Source of the DNA: JBBDXS01 sp040902195
GTDB taxonomy: Bacteria; Chloroflexota; Dehalococcoidia; DSTF01; RBG-16-68-14
Assembly: GCA_040902195.1 (NCBI GenBank)
Contig: JBBDXS010000014.1
Span: forward strand, 62,001 to 126,000
Direction of reading: 5' to 3'
DNA: 64,000 bases
Every line of letters starts with the position of its first letter. Within the stretch, counting starts at the first letter, position 1. Position numbers and translations under genes: made by a program. The notes beneath the pieces are model-generated. The model was not told the origin of the DNA, did not search any database, and worked only from the letters and a program-made list of their open reading frames with translations. Below are positions 41,745 to 50,894 of the stretch, in pieces.

Positions 41745-42614
41745 CTAGCTGAGCCGTCGCGCGAACGCGGCGATCGCGCCGCTGAGCTCCGCCGGGCGGT
41801 GGAGCGGGATGTCATGGATCGTATCGGGAAACCAGAGTACCTGGCAGTCCGCAAGCCGCTCCTGCGCGCGCGCAACGCCCTCCCGCTTCATCTCCATCCA
41901 CTCGCGCTGACGTCCTTCCGCCGTTCGCTCGGCCACGGCGAACAGCACAGGGCACGCGACGCGCTCGCATAGCTCCGCGAGCTTCTGGTCCCAGAGCGCG
42001 CGCACGACCTGCATGTGGTGCTCTCGACGGAGGCGCGGCTGAATCGTGCCCTCGTCGGTCACCTCGAAGTTGCCCATCAGCGCCGACTCGATCTCGTCGC
42101 TCCAGATCGGGCCCAGCTCCCACTGCTTCGCCATCGCGATCAGTTCCTCGGGCTTGAGATGCGTCAAGACGGGCGGCGCGAGCTCCTTCTCGGTGCGCTC
42201 CCACGTTGCGCCGGGCCGCGCGGACGGCTCCATAAAGCCGCCGTCGACGAGCACAAGGCCCGCCGCGACATCGGGATGGCGCGCGGCGAACTCGACCGCG
42301 ACGTTGCCGCCCCACGAGTGGCCGGCGATGACGGGCCGTTCGAGTCCTAGCGCATCGATGAACGCAGCGAGGTCGTCCGTCACGCTTGCGAAATCGTAGC
42401 CGGAGTCCGGCTTATCTGTCTCGCCGTGGCCGCGCTGGTCGAGCGCGAGCGTGCGAAACCGCGCGCCCAGGAGCGGCCCGACGAGGAGCCAGATGCGGCT
42501 CGAGGACGCGACTCCGTGCAGCAGCACGACAGGGCGTCCCGCGCCGGGGTAGTCCCGGTAATGAAACGCGAGGCCGCGCAGCGAGATCGTGGAATCGAGC
42601 GCCGGGTCGTGCAC
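41745..42614 (-). CDS. Alpha/beta hydrolase
   Basis: This 289-residue hydrolase has a GTG start. The oxyanion region is VVLLHGVASSSRIW, the nucleophile elbow is GHSWGG (Ser near residue 104), and a C-terminal FPDTIHDIPLHRP supplies the histidine. DQRGHGETDKPDSGYDF is typical of epoxide hydrolase/haloalkane dehalogenase/esterase-like enzymes. Serine at the elbow excludes dehalogenase chemistry. It starts 4 bases after the dienelactone hydrolase gene. Substrate unknown. Confidence 0.88.
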   Translation of the reverse strand: MHDPALDSTISLRGLAFHYRDYPGAGRPVVLLHGVASSSRIWLLVGPLLGARFRTLALDQRGHGETDKPDSGYDFASVTDDLAAFIDALGLERPVIAGHSWGGNVAVEFAARHPDVAAGLVLVDGGFMEPSARPGATWERTEKELAPPVLTHLKPEELIAMAKQWELGPIWSDEIESALMGNFEVTDEGTIQPRLRREHHMQVVRALWDQKLAELCERVACPVLFAVAERTAEGRQREWMEMKREGVARAQERLADCQVLWFPDTIHDIPLHRPAELSGAIAAFARRLS

Positions 42615-42618
42615 GCGG

Positions 42619-43296
42619 CTAGCCGAGGTGCTCTCGGTAGAAGGCCAGCGTGCGCTCCCACGATGTCTTCGCGGCGTCCGAGTTGTGTACGTCCGCCCGC
42701 GTGTCGTTGAAGAAGCCGTGCGACGTGCCGGCGTAGATGTGAAACTCGACCTGCTTGCCGGCGTCCTTGAGCTGCTTCTCCAGCGCGCGCGCCGACTCCG
42801 GCGATGCGAAGGCGTCGTTCTCCGCGTAGTGACCCAGGACGGCCGCCTGCACCTTCGCGAGGTCGGGCTGCGCGCCCGGCAGCACGCCGTAGTAGATGAC
42901 GCACGCGCCGATCTCCGGCTTCAGGCTTGCGAGGTAGAGCGAGAGGCCGCCGCCCATGCAGAAGCCGACGCTCCCTACTTCGCTGCCCGTCGCCGCGTCG
43001 AGACCGACGAGGTAGTCGACCGCGCCCGTCAGGTCTTTCGCCGCCTGGCCGATGTTCATCGACATCATGATCTTGCCCGCTTCGTCCGGCTCGGCGGTCA
43101 CCTGTCCGTGGTAGAGGTCAGGCGCTAGCGCAACGAAGCCCTCCTTCGCGAAGCGCTCCGCGATGTCCTTGATGTTGGCGTTCAGGCCCCACCACTCCTG
43201 GATCACGATTACGCCCGGGCCGCTGCCCGATGCCGGCCTGGCTAGATAGCCCTCGGCCTGCGAGCCGTTACTGGGAAACGTCACCATCTCACCCAT
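42619..43296 (-). CDS. Dienelactone hydrolase family protein
   Basis: This 225-residue alpha/beta hydrolase has the catalytic Cys in VGFCMGGG (nucleophile elbow GxCxGG), the Glu in VIVIQEWWGLN that positions it, and His in AGTSHGFFND. These are the Cys-Asp-His features of carboxymethylenebutenolidase-type enzymes. AAGGAGGG precedes the ATG, and a strong TTGACA/TATGAT promoter lies upstream. Followed by a second hydrolase in the same transcript. A true aromatic-degradation role is not supported by neighbours. Confidence 0.92.
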   Translation of the reverse strand: MGEMVTFPSNGSQAEGYLARPASGSGPGVIVIQEWWGLNANIKDIAERFAKEGFVALAPDLYHGQVTAEPDEAGKIMMSMNIGQAAKDLTGAVDYLVGLDAATGSEVGSVGFCMGGGLSLYLASLKPEIGACVIYYGVLPGAQPDLAKVQAAVLGHYAENDAFASPESARALEKQLKDAGKQVEFHIYAGTSHGFFNDTRADVHNSDAAKTSWERTLAFYREHLG

Positions 43297-43350
43297 GTTG
43301 GGTCATCCCTCCTTTGTTGTGTAGTCGTGGATCGTTGCGCCACCGCGAAC

Positions 43351-43378
43351 ATCATACGGCGGCAGCGCGAGATGTCAA
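43351..43378 (-). promoter_or_regulatory. Promoter of the dienelactone hydrolase operon
   Basis: On the minus strand TTGACA (43373-43378) and TATGAT (43351-43356) are spaced by 16 bases. The -35 box overlaps the stop codon of the upstream amidohydrolase gene, giving the two hydrolase genes a separate internal promoter. Confidence 0.82.
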
Positions 43379-44676
43379 TTCTTGGCGTCCGCGGCCAGCC
43401 CGGCCAGCAGCGCCTCCGGCTCGAATACGCGCCCGTCCGCCACGACCCGCTCGATGTCATGCAGAGCGGAGATGTCATCGAGCGGGTTGCGACGCAACAG
43501 CAGGACGTCGGCGCGCTTGCCCGGCTCGATCGTCCCTAGGTCGTCGCGGCCGAGCGCTTCCGCCGCGCGAGCCGTCGCGCAGCGCAGCACGTCCATGTTC
43601 GAGAGGCCGGCCCCGGAGAGGTACTCCAGCTCGTGGTGCAACGCAAAGCCCGGCACGAGGCTGCGGATTGCCCCGGTGTCCGTGCCGGAAACGACGCGTC
43701 CACCCGCATCGTGTACGCGGGCGACGAGCTCCTGCAGCTTCGTTCGCGTTTTCTGCGCGAACAGCTGGAACTCCGGCGGCGCAACGATCGCCTCGCGCTG
43801 TTGCGTCGCCTCGAGCCAGCGCCCGGCAACCGTGCGCGAGTAGCGCAGCTCGTCTTCGATCGCCCGGGCGCCGGCGCCCGGCGCCAAGGTAAGCGTCGGA
43901 CAGAACGACACGTCCTTCTCGACCAGCAGCGCGATCCACCGTTTCGACCGCTCGGACTCGAGATCGACTTCCTGCCAGCCGGCCATTACCTTCGGCCAGA
44001 AGCCCGGTGTCACCATCCCTTCGGCGTGGCCGGTGCGCTTGTCCTCCGAGACGAAGTCGTTGTAGGGCGTAAGGAGCGCGTGCTCCAGGCCGTTGATGCC
44101 CGCCTCCATCGCCTCGCTCGAGAGCGTGCGCCCAAGATGCCCCGTCACGGGCACGCGGCCATCGACGTGCTCGATGCACCGTCGAAGGCTCTCTGGCGTG
44201 AGCGTCGTGTAGAGCTTGATCGCGTCGGCGCCTGCGGCGAGATGCTCCTCGACCGCACGCACCGCTTCCTCCGGACTCGATGTCGCGCGATTGAGCGCGG
44301 GCCAGGTCGGCGGGTCGCCGTCGATCATCGGGCCCGTGTAGAGCAATCGAGAGCCGGCGGCGCCAGCTTCGAGGTCCTTGCGCGCCTGCACGAGCACGTC
44401 GAGCGCGCCGCCCAGATCGCGGACCGTCGTGAGGCCGAGCGCGAGGAAGAGACGCAGCGATTCCACGCCGACAAGCTCGAGGTGTACGTGCGTATCGATC
44501 AGGCCGGGGGCGGCCCAGCGTCCGCTCCCGTCGATCTCGTCCGCACCGTCCGCACGCACGTCGCGTCCCGCCGCGACGACCGCGCCGTCCTCGATCAGGA
44601 CCGACGCACCATCGACGGGAAGCGCGCCCGTACCGTCTATCAGCGTGACGTTCTTGATGAGAAGCGGCCGGGCCAT
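43375..44676 (-). CDS. Amidohydrolase family protein (imidazolonepropionase/prolidase-like)
   Basis: This 433-residue metal-dependent hydrolase has the metal motif PGLIDTHVHLEL (HxH) at about residues 58-69. A lysine in AIKLYTTLTPESL could be carboxylated. His residues in VTGHLGR and GLEHALL, and Asp in SGTDTGA, complete the site. The C-terminal small beta domain ends EPGKRADVLLLRRNPLDD. This set matches the group containing Xaa-Pro dipeptidases and imidazolonepropionase-like amidohydrolases. It lies 3 bases downstream of the next hydrolase gene in the minus-strand run. Confidence 0.9.
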   Translation of the reverse strand: MARPLLIKNVTLIDGTGALPVDGASVLIEDGAVVAAGRDVRADGADEIDGSGRWAAPGLIDTHVHLELVGVESLRLFLALGLTTVRDLGGALDVLVQARKDLEAGAAGSRLLYTGPMIDGDPPTWPALNRATSSPEEAVRAVEEHLAAGADAIKLYTTLTPESLRRCIEHVDGRVPVTGHLGRTLSSEAMEAGINGLEHALLTPYNDFVSEDKRTGHAEGMVTPGFWPKVMAGWQEVDLESERSKRWIALLVEKDVSFCPTLTLAPGAGARAIEDELRYSRTVAGRWLEATQQREAIVAPPEFQLFAQKTRTKLQELVARVHDAGGRVVSGTDTGAIRSLVPGFALHHELEYLSGAGLSNMDVLRCATARAAEALGRDDLGTIEPGKRADVLLLRRNPLDDISALHDIERVVADGRVFEPEALLAGLAADAKN

Positions 44677-44679
44677 GTG

Positions 44680-45306
44680 CTACGAGAGGTGTTTAGCGAA
44701 GAAGCGCACCAGCGCGTCGCCGAGATCGTCCTCGAAGCCCCACCAGCCGTGGTCGGCGCCTTGCACGATCTCGACCTCGGTGTTCGACTGCTCCGCCAGC
44801 ACCTGCAGCCGGTCCGACGCCGCCACATCGTCTCGATCGCCGCCCAGCACGAGCGCCGGGCAGCCCCAGCCGACGCGCAGGTCGGCGACTGCGAGCGGCG
44901 GCGAGATAAGTGCGAGCGCGCGCAAATCGCGGCCCGCCACCTCGGCGGCCACCATCGCGCCGAACGAATAGCCGGCGAGCCCTATGCGCGCGCCGTCGAC
45001 CTCGGCTTGCACCGAGAGGTACGCGAGCGCGGCGCGCACGTCTCCCTGCTCACCGTTCCCGTCGTCGAATGCGCCGGTGCTGGCGCCGGCGCCGCGGAAG
45101 TTGAAGCGGAGCGCCGCGTAGCCCTGGTCCGCCAGCCAGTCGCACGCCGCGACGACGACGTTGTTCTCCATATCGCCGCCGTACTGCGGATGCGGATGGC
45201 AGACGACGATCCCCGGCGCGGGCATCCCGGCGGGCAGATGCAGCACACCTTCGAGCGAAAGCTCCCCGCTGGCAAATCGAAGCGCCCGGCTTGTCAGTTG
45301 CGTCAT
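44680..45306 (-). CDS. Alpha/beta hydrolase (COG2945-like)
   Basis: This 208-residue protein belongs to a small group of alpha/beta hydrolases typified by VVCHPHPQYGGDMENNVV (residues 33-50) and FNFRGAGAS. The nucleophile elbow is LAGYSFGA with Ser near residue 112. The acid is in LGGDRDD, and the histidine is in GADHGWWG. Function of the group is poorly defined (short esterases or peptidases). It is cotranscribed with the amidohydrolase, 3 bases away. Confidence 0.87.
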   Translation of the reverse strand: MTQLTSRALRFASGELSLEGVLHLPAGMPAPGIVVCHPHPQYGGDMENNVVVAACDWLADQGYAALRFNFRGAGASTGAFDDGNGEQGDVRAALAYLSVQAEVDGARIGLAGYSFGAMVAAEVAGRDLRALALISPPLAVADLRVGWGCPALVLGGDRDDVAASDRLQVLAEQSNTEVEIVQGADHGWWGFEDDLGDALVRFFAKHLS

Positions 45307-45316
45307 ATCTGTATGA

Positions 45317-46222
45317 TTATCGGACTTCCGCTCCGATTACTGCGCTATCGAGGCCGGTGAGCGACGCGCTCACCTCCCAGAGACGGCGCATCGTCGCCTC
45401 ATCATACGACGCCTTGCTGGAACGCACCGCGCGTTGCTTCGCAAAGTATGCGCCGGTGACGCCTCCGATATCCGGGGAGGCCGCAAGATGCACGGACGTG
45501 GCCGCGCCCCTCTCGGCGCTTAACAAGAACGGCCGGCCGAGCACGCGGCCCGCGTCGACCAGCACGCCGGCCAGACCCCTGTATCGCATGAGCTTGGTGT
45601 TCACGCCGCCCGGGTGCAGGCAGTTCGCGGTCACGCCTGTCCCCTCGAGCCGGCGCGCCAGCTCGTAGGTGAACAGCACGTTCGCCAGCTTCGATTGGGA
45701 ATAAGCACGCATTGCGCCGTAGCGACGCTCGCACTGCAGATCCTCGAAGTGGATCGTCGTCCCATAGCCGTGCCCCGTGGAGCTGACGGTGACGATCCGC
45801 GAGGGCGCGCTCGCGATCAGGAGCGGGAGCAGCAGATTCGTGAGCAAGAACGGCGCCAGGTGGTTGACGGCGAACGTCGTCTCCAGCCCGTCCTCTGTCA
45901 CCGAACGCACGCCCTCGAACGTGCCCGCGTTGTTCACCAACACGTGGAGCCGGTCGTGCGTCGACTGGAAGGCGGCGGCGAGCTGACGTACCTGCTGCTG
46001 TGACGAAAGGTCGGCCAGCATCAGCTCGATAGCGTCGTTTCCGGCCCGATCGCTGATCTCGCTACGCGCCGCCTCGCCCCGCGTCCGATCGCGGCAGACG
46101 AGGACGACGCGGGCACCCCTGCCCGCGAGCGCGGCGGCTGTCTCCCTACCGATGCCGCTGCTAGCACCGGTGACCAGGCAGGTCTTCCCGGCCAGGTCCC
46201 CCTGCCCTGCGTTCAGGCTCAC
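45317..46222 (-). CDS. Short-chain dehydrogenase (retinol dehydrogenase-like)
   Basis: This SDR has 301 residues. GTG at 46222 overlaps the amidase stop as GTGA, which fixes the start; a much longer frame running into the amidase gene is spurious. The cofactor motif is TGASSGIG, NNAG is present, catalytic Ser is in VTVSSTGHG, and the YSQSK motif gives Tyr and Lys. RDRTRGE after strand 2 suggests NADP. The CLHPGGVNTKL segment matches retinol dehydrogenase/WWOX-like SDRs. Coupled to the amidase; substrate unknown. Confidence 0.9.
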   Translation of the reverse strand: MSLNAGQGDLAGKTCLVTGASSGIGRETAAALAGRGARVVLVCRDRTRGEAARSEISDRAGNDAIELMLADLSSQQQVRQLAAAFQSTHDRLHVLVNNAGTFEGVRSVTEDGLETTFAVNHLAPFLLTNLLLPLLIASAPSRIVTVSSTGHGYGTTIHFEDLQCERRYGAMRAYSQSKLANVLFTYELARRLEGTGVTANCLHPGGVNTKLMRYRGLAGVLVDAGRVLGRPFLLSAERGAATSVHLAASPDIGGVTGAYFAKQRAVRSSKASYDEATMRRLWEVSASLTGLDSAVIGAEVR

Positions 46223-47619
46223 GCGTCCACCGGCGGCTGCGGCCACGGCCCGCGCGCCTCTTCGTACGAGTGCGCCGCGCGCAACACCGTCGCCTCGTCG
46301 AAGTGACGGCCGATGAGCTGTAGCCCGACAGGCAACCCCTCGCTCGTGAAGCCGCACGGTACGGATGCCGCGGGCTGGCCCGTGACGTCGAACGCAGCGG
46401 TCAGGCGCGTCAGCCCCAACGTTGGGTCCTCTTTCGTCACCGCCTCGATCGGTACCGCGGCGATGATCGTCGTGGGCATCGCGAGCAAGTCGACGTCGCG
46501 CAGGAGCGTCTCGTCGCACGTGGCACGCACCTCGCGCATGAGCCGCATGGCGCGCACGTAGTCGACCGCCTTGACGTCCATGCCCCACTGGAGTCGCAAC
46601 AGCACGTCGTCGCCGATGTCCGCGGGGCGCTGCTCGAAGTTTTCTTTGTGGTAGGCCGCGGCCTCGCTGACCAGGATCGCGCTCGTCGCGCCCCAGAGCT
46701 CCTGGACCTGGGGCAGCTCGATCTCGCGCACCTGCGCACCGAGCTGCGCTAGCACATCGATCGCCGCGCGTACGTTCGACGCCACATCGGGCTGCACGTC
46801 TGCGAACGCGTTCGTCACGACGCCGACGCGCAGTCCTGCGATCCCGCCGTCGATCTTCGCCGCGTAGTCATCGACAGGCGCGTCGACGGACAGCTCGTCC
46901 TGCGCGTCGTACCCGGCGATCGCGGCGAGCACAAGCGCGCAGTCGCGCGCGCTGCGGGCCATCGGCCCGAGGTGGTCGAGCGACCACGAGAGCGGCAGTG
47001 TCCCGCGCACGCTGACGCGGCCGTACGTCGGCTTGATGCCCGTCAGCCCGCAGAGCGAGGCCGGGATGCGGACCGAGCCGCCGGTGTCGCTGCCGATCGC
47101 GGCGTAGCACATCCCCGATGCGACGGAGACGGCCGAGCCGCTGCTCGAGCCGCCGGTGATGCGCGACGTGTCCCACGGGTTGTGGCACGGCCCGAAGTGC
47201 GGGTTGATACCCGTCGCGCCGAACGCGAACTCGTGCAGGTGCGTCTTGCCAACGACGACCGCGCCCGCCTCGCGCAGCTTCTCGATCAGCGCGGAGTCCT
47301 CGTCGGGGACGGACTCGGCGAGGATCTTCGAGCCGGCCGTTGTGCGCACGCCCTTCGTCGCGCAGAGGTCCTTCACGCCGACGGGCACGCCGTGCAACGG
47401 CCCGCGTCTTTTGCCCGCAGCGATCTCGTCCGCGGCGGCGCGCGCGGCGGCCATCGCCTGCTCGGCCATGACCGTGATGAACGCGTTGAGCGTGGGGTTG
47501 AGCTGCTCGATGCGCGCCAGGGACGCCTCGGTTGCCTCGACGGGGCTGACGTCCTTCGCGGCGATGCGCCTCGATAGCTCATCCAACGAGAGGAAGCAGA
47601 GATCGGTGCTTGTCGTCAT
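46219..47619 (-). CDS. Amidase signature family protein (GatA-like)
   Basis: This 466-residue enzyme has the Ser-cisSer-Lys triad. Lys is in GVPVGVKDLCATKG, cis-Ser in ITGGSSSGSAVSVASG, and the nucleophile Ser in GSDTGGSVRIPAS. The N-terminus (SLDELSRRIAAKDVSPVEA) is like GatA, but the gene is not beside gatB or gatC and its partner is an SDR, so a free amidase is as likely as a GatCAB subunit. AAGGAGC precedes the ATG. Its promoter shares an inverted repeat with the divergent metalloprotease gene. Confidence 0.88.
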   Translation of the reverse strand: MTTSTDLCFLSLDELSRRIAAKDVSPVEATEASLARIEQLNPTLNAFITVMAEQAMAAARAAADEIAAGKRRGPLHGVPVGVKDLCATKGVRTTAGSKILAESVPDEDSALIEKLREAGAVVVGKTHLHEFAFGATGINPHFGPCHNPWDTSRITGGSSSGSAVSVASGMCYAAIGSDTGGSVRIPASLCGLTGIKPTYGRVSVRGTLPLSWSLDHLGPMARSARDCALVLAAIAGYDAQDELSVDAPVDDYAAKIDGGIAGLRVGVVTNAFADVQPDVASNVRAAIDVLAQLGAQVREIELPQVQELWGATSAILVSEAAAYHKENFEQRPADIGDDVLLRLQWGMDVKAVDYVRAMRLMREVRATCDETLLRDVDLLAMPTTIIAAVPIEAVTKEDPTLGLTRLTAAFDVTGQPAASVPCGFTSEGLPVGLQLIGRHFDEATVLRAAHSYEEARGPWPQPPVDA

Positions 47620-47662
47620 CCCGCGCTCCTTTGTGTGACCGGGCTGTTATGAAACCGCCGCG

Positions 47663-47704
47663 AGTATAGCAGACGGCGCGGCGCGGCCTGAACGCTGCTA
47701 TACT
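47663..47704. promoter_or_regulatory. Divergent promoters inside a perfect inverted repeat
   Basis: AGTATAGCAG (47663-47672) and CTGCTATACT (47695-47704) are exact inverted copies 22 bases apart. Each contains an extended -10 TGCTATACT, one pointing left to the amidase and one right to the metalloprotease. No good -35 is seen for either; the two would compete for space. Confidence 0.6.
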
Positions 47705-47792
47705 GGGCATCAACCCGGCGGAGTCCTGTAGCTGGGGGTAGAATGGACACCTTCCCTGGCTGACGGAACGGACGGACCATGAGGAGAATTCC

Positions 47793-49784
47793 GTGGCTCT
47801 GCGCCTGCCCCTTATCTTCGGACTCGGCTCAGTCATCTTCATGTCCTTCTTGACAGGACTGCCCTCCCTTGCGGCTCAAACCACAGGCATCCAGGGCACA
47901 CCGGCGCAGTATGTTTCCGTCATCGGCGTCATGACCGTCTTTCACTACGATGACTTCGATCAGCGGCAGGCAACGAACACGTATGCACTGGACGATGGTA
48001 CTTCGACGTACCGTGTCGTGTTCGCTTCCGGCGAGCCCAGCGTGCGATCGGGAAGTACTGTGAAGCTTTCGGGTATCTTGAGCGAGGGAACAATTACTGT
48101 TCTCTCTCCCACCCTGAGTTCGGAATTTGAGGTTCTTGGAGAACCTCCGTTGTTCTCACTAGGTGAGCAGCGCACAATCGTGATCCTTGTGAACTTTGAG
48201 GACTATCCTGGCACAAGCGGACTCACGACGCAGAGCGTCTATCAGGACTTCTTTGGAGACCCGGCATCAGTCGACGCGTTCTTTAGGGAGGTCTCCTACG
48301 GACGTACCTGGTTGTCTGGCAATGTGGTTGGGTGGTATACGCTTCCGGGCAATCTAATCTGCAATCCTGAGGGGATCGGTGCTGCATACCAGGCTGCGAT
48401 AGCCGCCGCGGATCCGGATGTCTTTTTTCCTGACTATCGACACATCTACTTTCTCTTTCGTCAAAACGTATGTGGCGGCGGCGCTCACGGGGTTGTCACA
48501 GCGGTGACCGATGACGGCCCAATCGAGAAGAGTGCTAGTTACACGCTCGGCCGTTTCGACATCCCCACCGGACACATAGGCAGGGGAACTGAGGCACACG
48601 AGATGGGACACGCCGTCGGGCTGCCACACGCAAACGGTTGGAACTGTCCGAGCGGACACTTTGACCCGGGCTTTCCGTACGATCCTGCTTGTCATCAGGA
48701 GTACGGCAATCCGTTCGACAGGATGGGCGTTGGACCGCTTGCGCACTTCAACGCGCGGTACAAGGAGCAAAGTGGCTGGCTAGACCCAGATCAGATCATT
48801 GATGTGGATATCGGTACGGAATCAGGCACGTTCACTATCGAACCCCTTGAGGTCAATTCTTCAGCGCCCAAGGCGATCCGCATTCATCGTGGCTCAGCCA
48901 GCCCCACGTTCTACGTCGAGTATCGACGGCCAATTGGCTTCGACTCGTCACTTTCTTGGCCAGGCGCCGTGCTGGATGGAGCAATGATAAACATCTACAG
49001 CCCAGGCTATCCCGATACCAAGTTGGTAGATGCCACGCCCGGTACCGCACCGCCAGGTCCAGATCACTATGACGCAGTCTTGCCATTGGCCGCCACTTTC
49101 AAGGATCCACTGGCTGGCCTGTCTCTTACTACCGCCTCTATGAGCGGCAATGAGTTAGCGGTCACAATTGACGAGATCCCGCAGACTCAGCAGCCGGAGG
49201 CTCCAGACGTTCATGCGGTAGCCACATCCGCGAATGAGGTGAGCGCCTTTGTTCCCTGGGTGTACGGGGCTACTTCCTATCGGCTGATTTCCGTGAGTCT
49301 CGCGCGGCCCTACGCGCCATTGACCTCCGAGGGCGAGACCAGTATTCCTTGGCTGCTGGACGAACCCGCAGCTTGTACACCCGAACCTTGTACTACGGTT
49401 GTGCGCTACTGGGTTCGATCCATATATCCAGGAGGCCTGGCATCACGCACGTCCCAGCCCGTGGATGTCGACATGAGTTTGCTCCCTGACCTGAGCTCGT
49501 CGCTGAACGATACCGATTTCGACGGCTGCAATGATGCCGAAGAGATAAGTATGAACGGGCAGAATCCGATCAATCCACTTGACTTCCCAGACCTTGTACA
49601 GGACGGTTCCATAGACGCGATGGACACGCAGGCGATCGCCTTCAGGTGGGGTAGCAGGCCGATCAGTCCGTTTTACGGTGTCTACTTTGACAGGTGGGGT
49701 ACGCCCGCGCCCGACGGAGTAATAGACATTCGCGACTTGCAGCTAGTCTACGGCCGCTTTTCGCGGACATGCGCAGGTGCCTGA
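47793..49784 (+). CDS. Secreted zinc metalloprotease (M6/gametolysin-like) with calcium-loop C-terminus
   Basis: This 663-residue protein has a GTG start 8 bases after GAGGAG and a signal peptide at residues 1-28. The zinc site HEMGHAVGLPH follows GTEA at about residue 268, with a metzincin-type Met turn FDRMGV about 45 residues later. A beta domain and an Fn3-like region follow. The C-terminus has DTDFDGCNDAEE and two dockerin-like segments (QDGSIDAMDTQAIAFRWG and APDGVIDIRDLQLVYGRFS). Sampled GC is about 52%, clearly below most neighbours, which hints at transfer. Likely degrades extracellular protein. Confidence 0.85.
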   Translation: MALRLPLIFGLGSVIFMSFLTGLPSLAAQTTGIQGTPAQYVSVIGVMTVFHYDDFDQRQATNTYALDDGTSTYRVVFASGEPSVRSGSTVKLSGILSEGTITVLSPTLSSEFEVLGEPPLFSLGEQRTIVILVNFEDYPGTSGLTTQSVYQDFFGDPASVDAFFREVSYGRTWLSGNVVGWYTLPGNLICNPEGIGAAYQAAIAAADPDVFFPDYRHIYFLFRQNVCGGGAHGVVTAVTDDGPIEKSASYTLGRFDIPTGHIGRGTEAHEMGHAVGLPHANGWNCPSGHFDPGFPYDPACHQEYGNPFDRMGVGPLAHFNARYKEQSGWLDPDQIIDVDIGTESGTFTIEPLEVNSSAPKAIRIHRGSASPTFYVEYRRPIGFDSSLSWPGAVLDGAMINIYSPGYPDTKLVDATPGTAPPGPDHYDAVLPLAATFKDPLAGLSLTTASMSGNELAVTIDEIPQTQQPEAPDVHAVATSANEVSAFVPWVYGATSYRLISVSLARPYAPLTSEGETSIPWLLDEPAACTPEPCTTVVRYWVRSIYPGGLASRTSQPVDVDMSLLPDLSSSLNDTDFDGCNDAEEISMNGQNPINPLDFPDLVQDGSIDAMDTQAIAFRWGSRPISPFYGVYFDRWGTPAPDGVIDIRDLQLVYGRFSRTCAGA

Positions 49785-50017
49785 GCGACCGCCGCATGGG
49801 TCTTCCGGCAGACGAATCCAAGACGAGGATGCTCCGATTGTCGCCTCAAGTCCTCTGCAACGCCTAGCTTCCTTCCTCGTTGTATAGCCAGAGGCTGTGC
49901 ATCCCTGGCTTGACCAATTGCTCGCGCCCTGGCACCATCATTAGAGTCGTTTGGGGAGCCAGGCGTCCAACGATGGGCGCGTACTCGGCATGGACTGTCA
50001 CGAGAGGAAACCCATTA

Positions 50018-50800
50018 ATGACACTTGCTGCCCGTTCGCTACTGCTCGTCGTTGGCGTATTATCCGCCGGTTGCACAATCCTGCTGACCGCGGCTCTAAT
50101 CCAGGCCGGGCAAGTCGCCAGCGTCACGATAGACCCCGCCAATCAGTCGGTTTCGGTCGGGTCCGACGTGGCGGTGGACATTCTCATCGAGAACCTTAGC
50201 ATTGCGGGCGACCCCGGCTTTGAGGATGGCCTGGGTGCTTTCGAGGTCGCCCTGACGTTCCGTCCTGACCTTCTGACCTTCGATGGGTTTGCCGTTGGGC
50301 CCTTCCTGGGAAGCACCGGCCGCCCACCAAACTGCCTAATAAGCCTTGACGCTGACGACGATCAAGAGCCGGACCCGGGGTATGTTCGCGTCGGTTGCGT
50401 CACGTTCGGCCCAGCCCCAGCCGGGCCGAACGGGGACGGGCTCCTCGGCACTCTCACGTTCAATACGCTCTGCTCTGGCGAGACCGTGCTGCCCTTCGCC
50501 CTCGTAGCACTAAGCGGTACGTCAGGCGTGGGCGATGTGCCCGTCAACATCTCCGGCGGCAACGTCACGGTCACCGGCGGCGAGCCCTGCGCCGCGGGAC
50601 ATCCCGTGGGCGACGCCAACTGCAACGATGTCGTGAACGCCATCGATGCTGCGCTCATCCTCCAGCACGACGCGGGCTTGCTGGCGACACTGGCCTGCCC
50701 TGACGAAGCGGACGTAGACGGCTCGGGCGGCGCGGACGCGCGCGATGCCCTGCTCGTCCTCCAATTCGAGGCCGGCCTGATCACGCAGCTGCCGCCATAG
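50018..50800 (+). CDS. Secreted cohesin-like domain protein with dockerin-like tail
   Basis: This protein of about 260 residues has a signal or lipoprotein-like N-terminus (residues 1-30, with Cys near 19). A beta-sandwich resembling cohesin type I domains follows (VTIDPANQSVSVGSDVAVDI, GAFEVALTFRPDLLTFDG). The C-terminal 65 residues form a dockerin-like pair, DANCNDVVNAIDAALILQ and DVDGSGGADARDALLVLQ. ATG at 50018 is chosen because AGAGG lies 10 bases upstream and the signal begins there. Having both modules on one chain would allow homotypic or scaffold-type assembly. It is followed by a strong terminator. Confidence 0.8.
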   Translation: MTLAARSLLLVVGVLSAGCTILLTAALIQAGQVASVTIDPANQSVSVGSDVAVDILIENLSIAGDPGFEDGLGAFEVALTFRPDLLTFDGFAVGPFLGSTGRPPNCLISLDADDDQEPDPGYVRVGCVTFGPAPAGPNGDGLLGTLTFNTLCSGETVLPFALVALSGTSGVGDVPVNISGGNVTVTGGEPCAAGHPVGDANCNDVVNAIDAALILQHDAGLLATLACPDEADVDGSGGADARDALLVLQFEAGLITQLPP

Positions 50801-50825
50801 GCGGCCGTTAGTCTCAACACCACAG

Positions 50826-50867
50826 AATGGGGCCGTTGGACAGCGGCCCCGTTCTCATTCTTCTTCA
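50826..50867 (+). terminator. Terminator after the cohesin-like gene
   Basis: AATGGGGCCG (50826-50835) pairs with CGGCCCCGTT (50844-50853) around an 8-base loop. The strand after it is T-rich (CTCATTCTTCTTC). It lies 26 bases after the stop. Confidence 0.75.
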
Positions 50868-50894
50868 TCATTCCCCAGTAAGGGGCCCATTTGA

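Noticed and set aside
43633..45360. Plus-strand open frame of about 575 codons across the amidohydrolase and hydrolase genes
   Set aside because: Antisense shadow of two well-supported enzymes; no recognisable domain or start signal.
45317..46588. Longer SDR frame beginning inside the amidase gene
   Set aside because: The added 120 residues are the antisense-like shifted frame of the amidase; the GTGA overlap at 46219-46222 gives a natural start.
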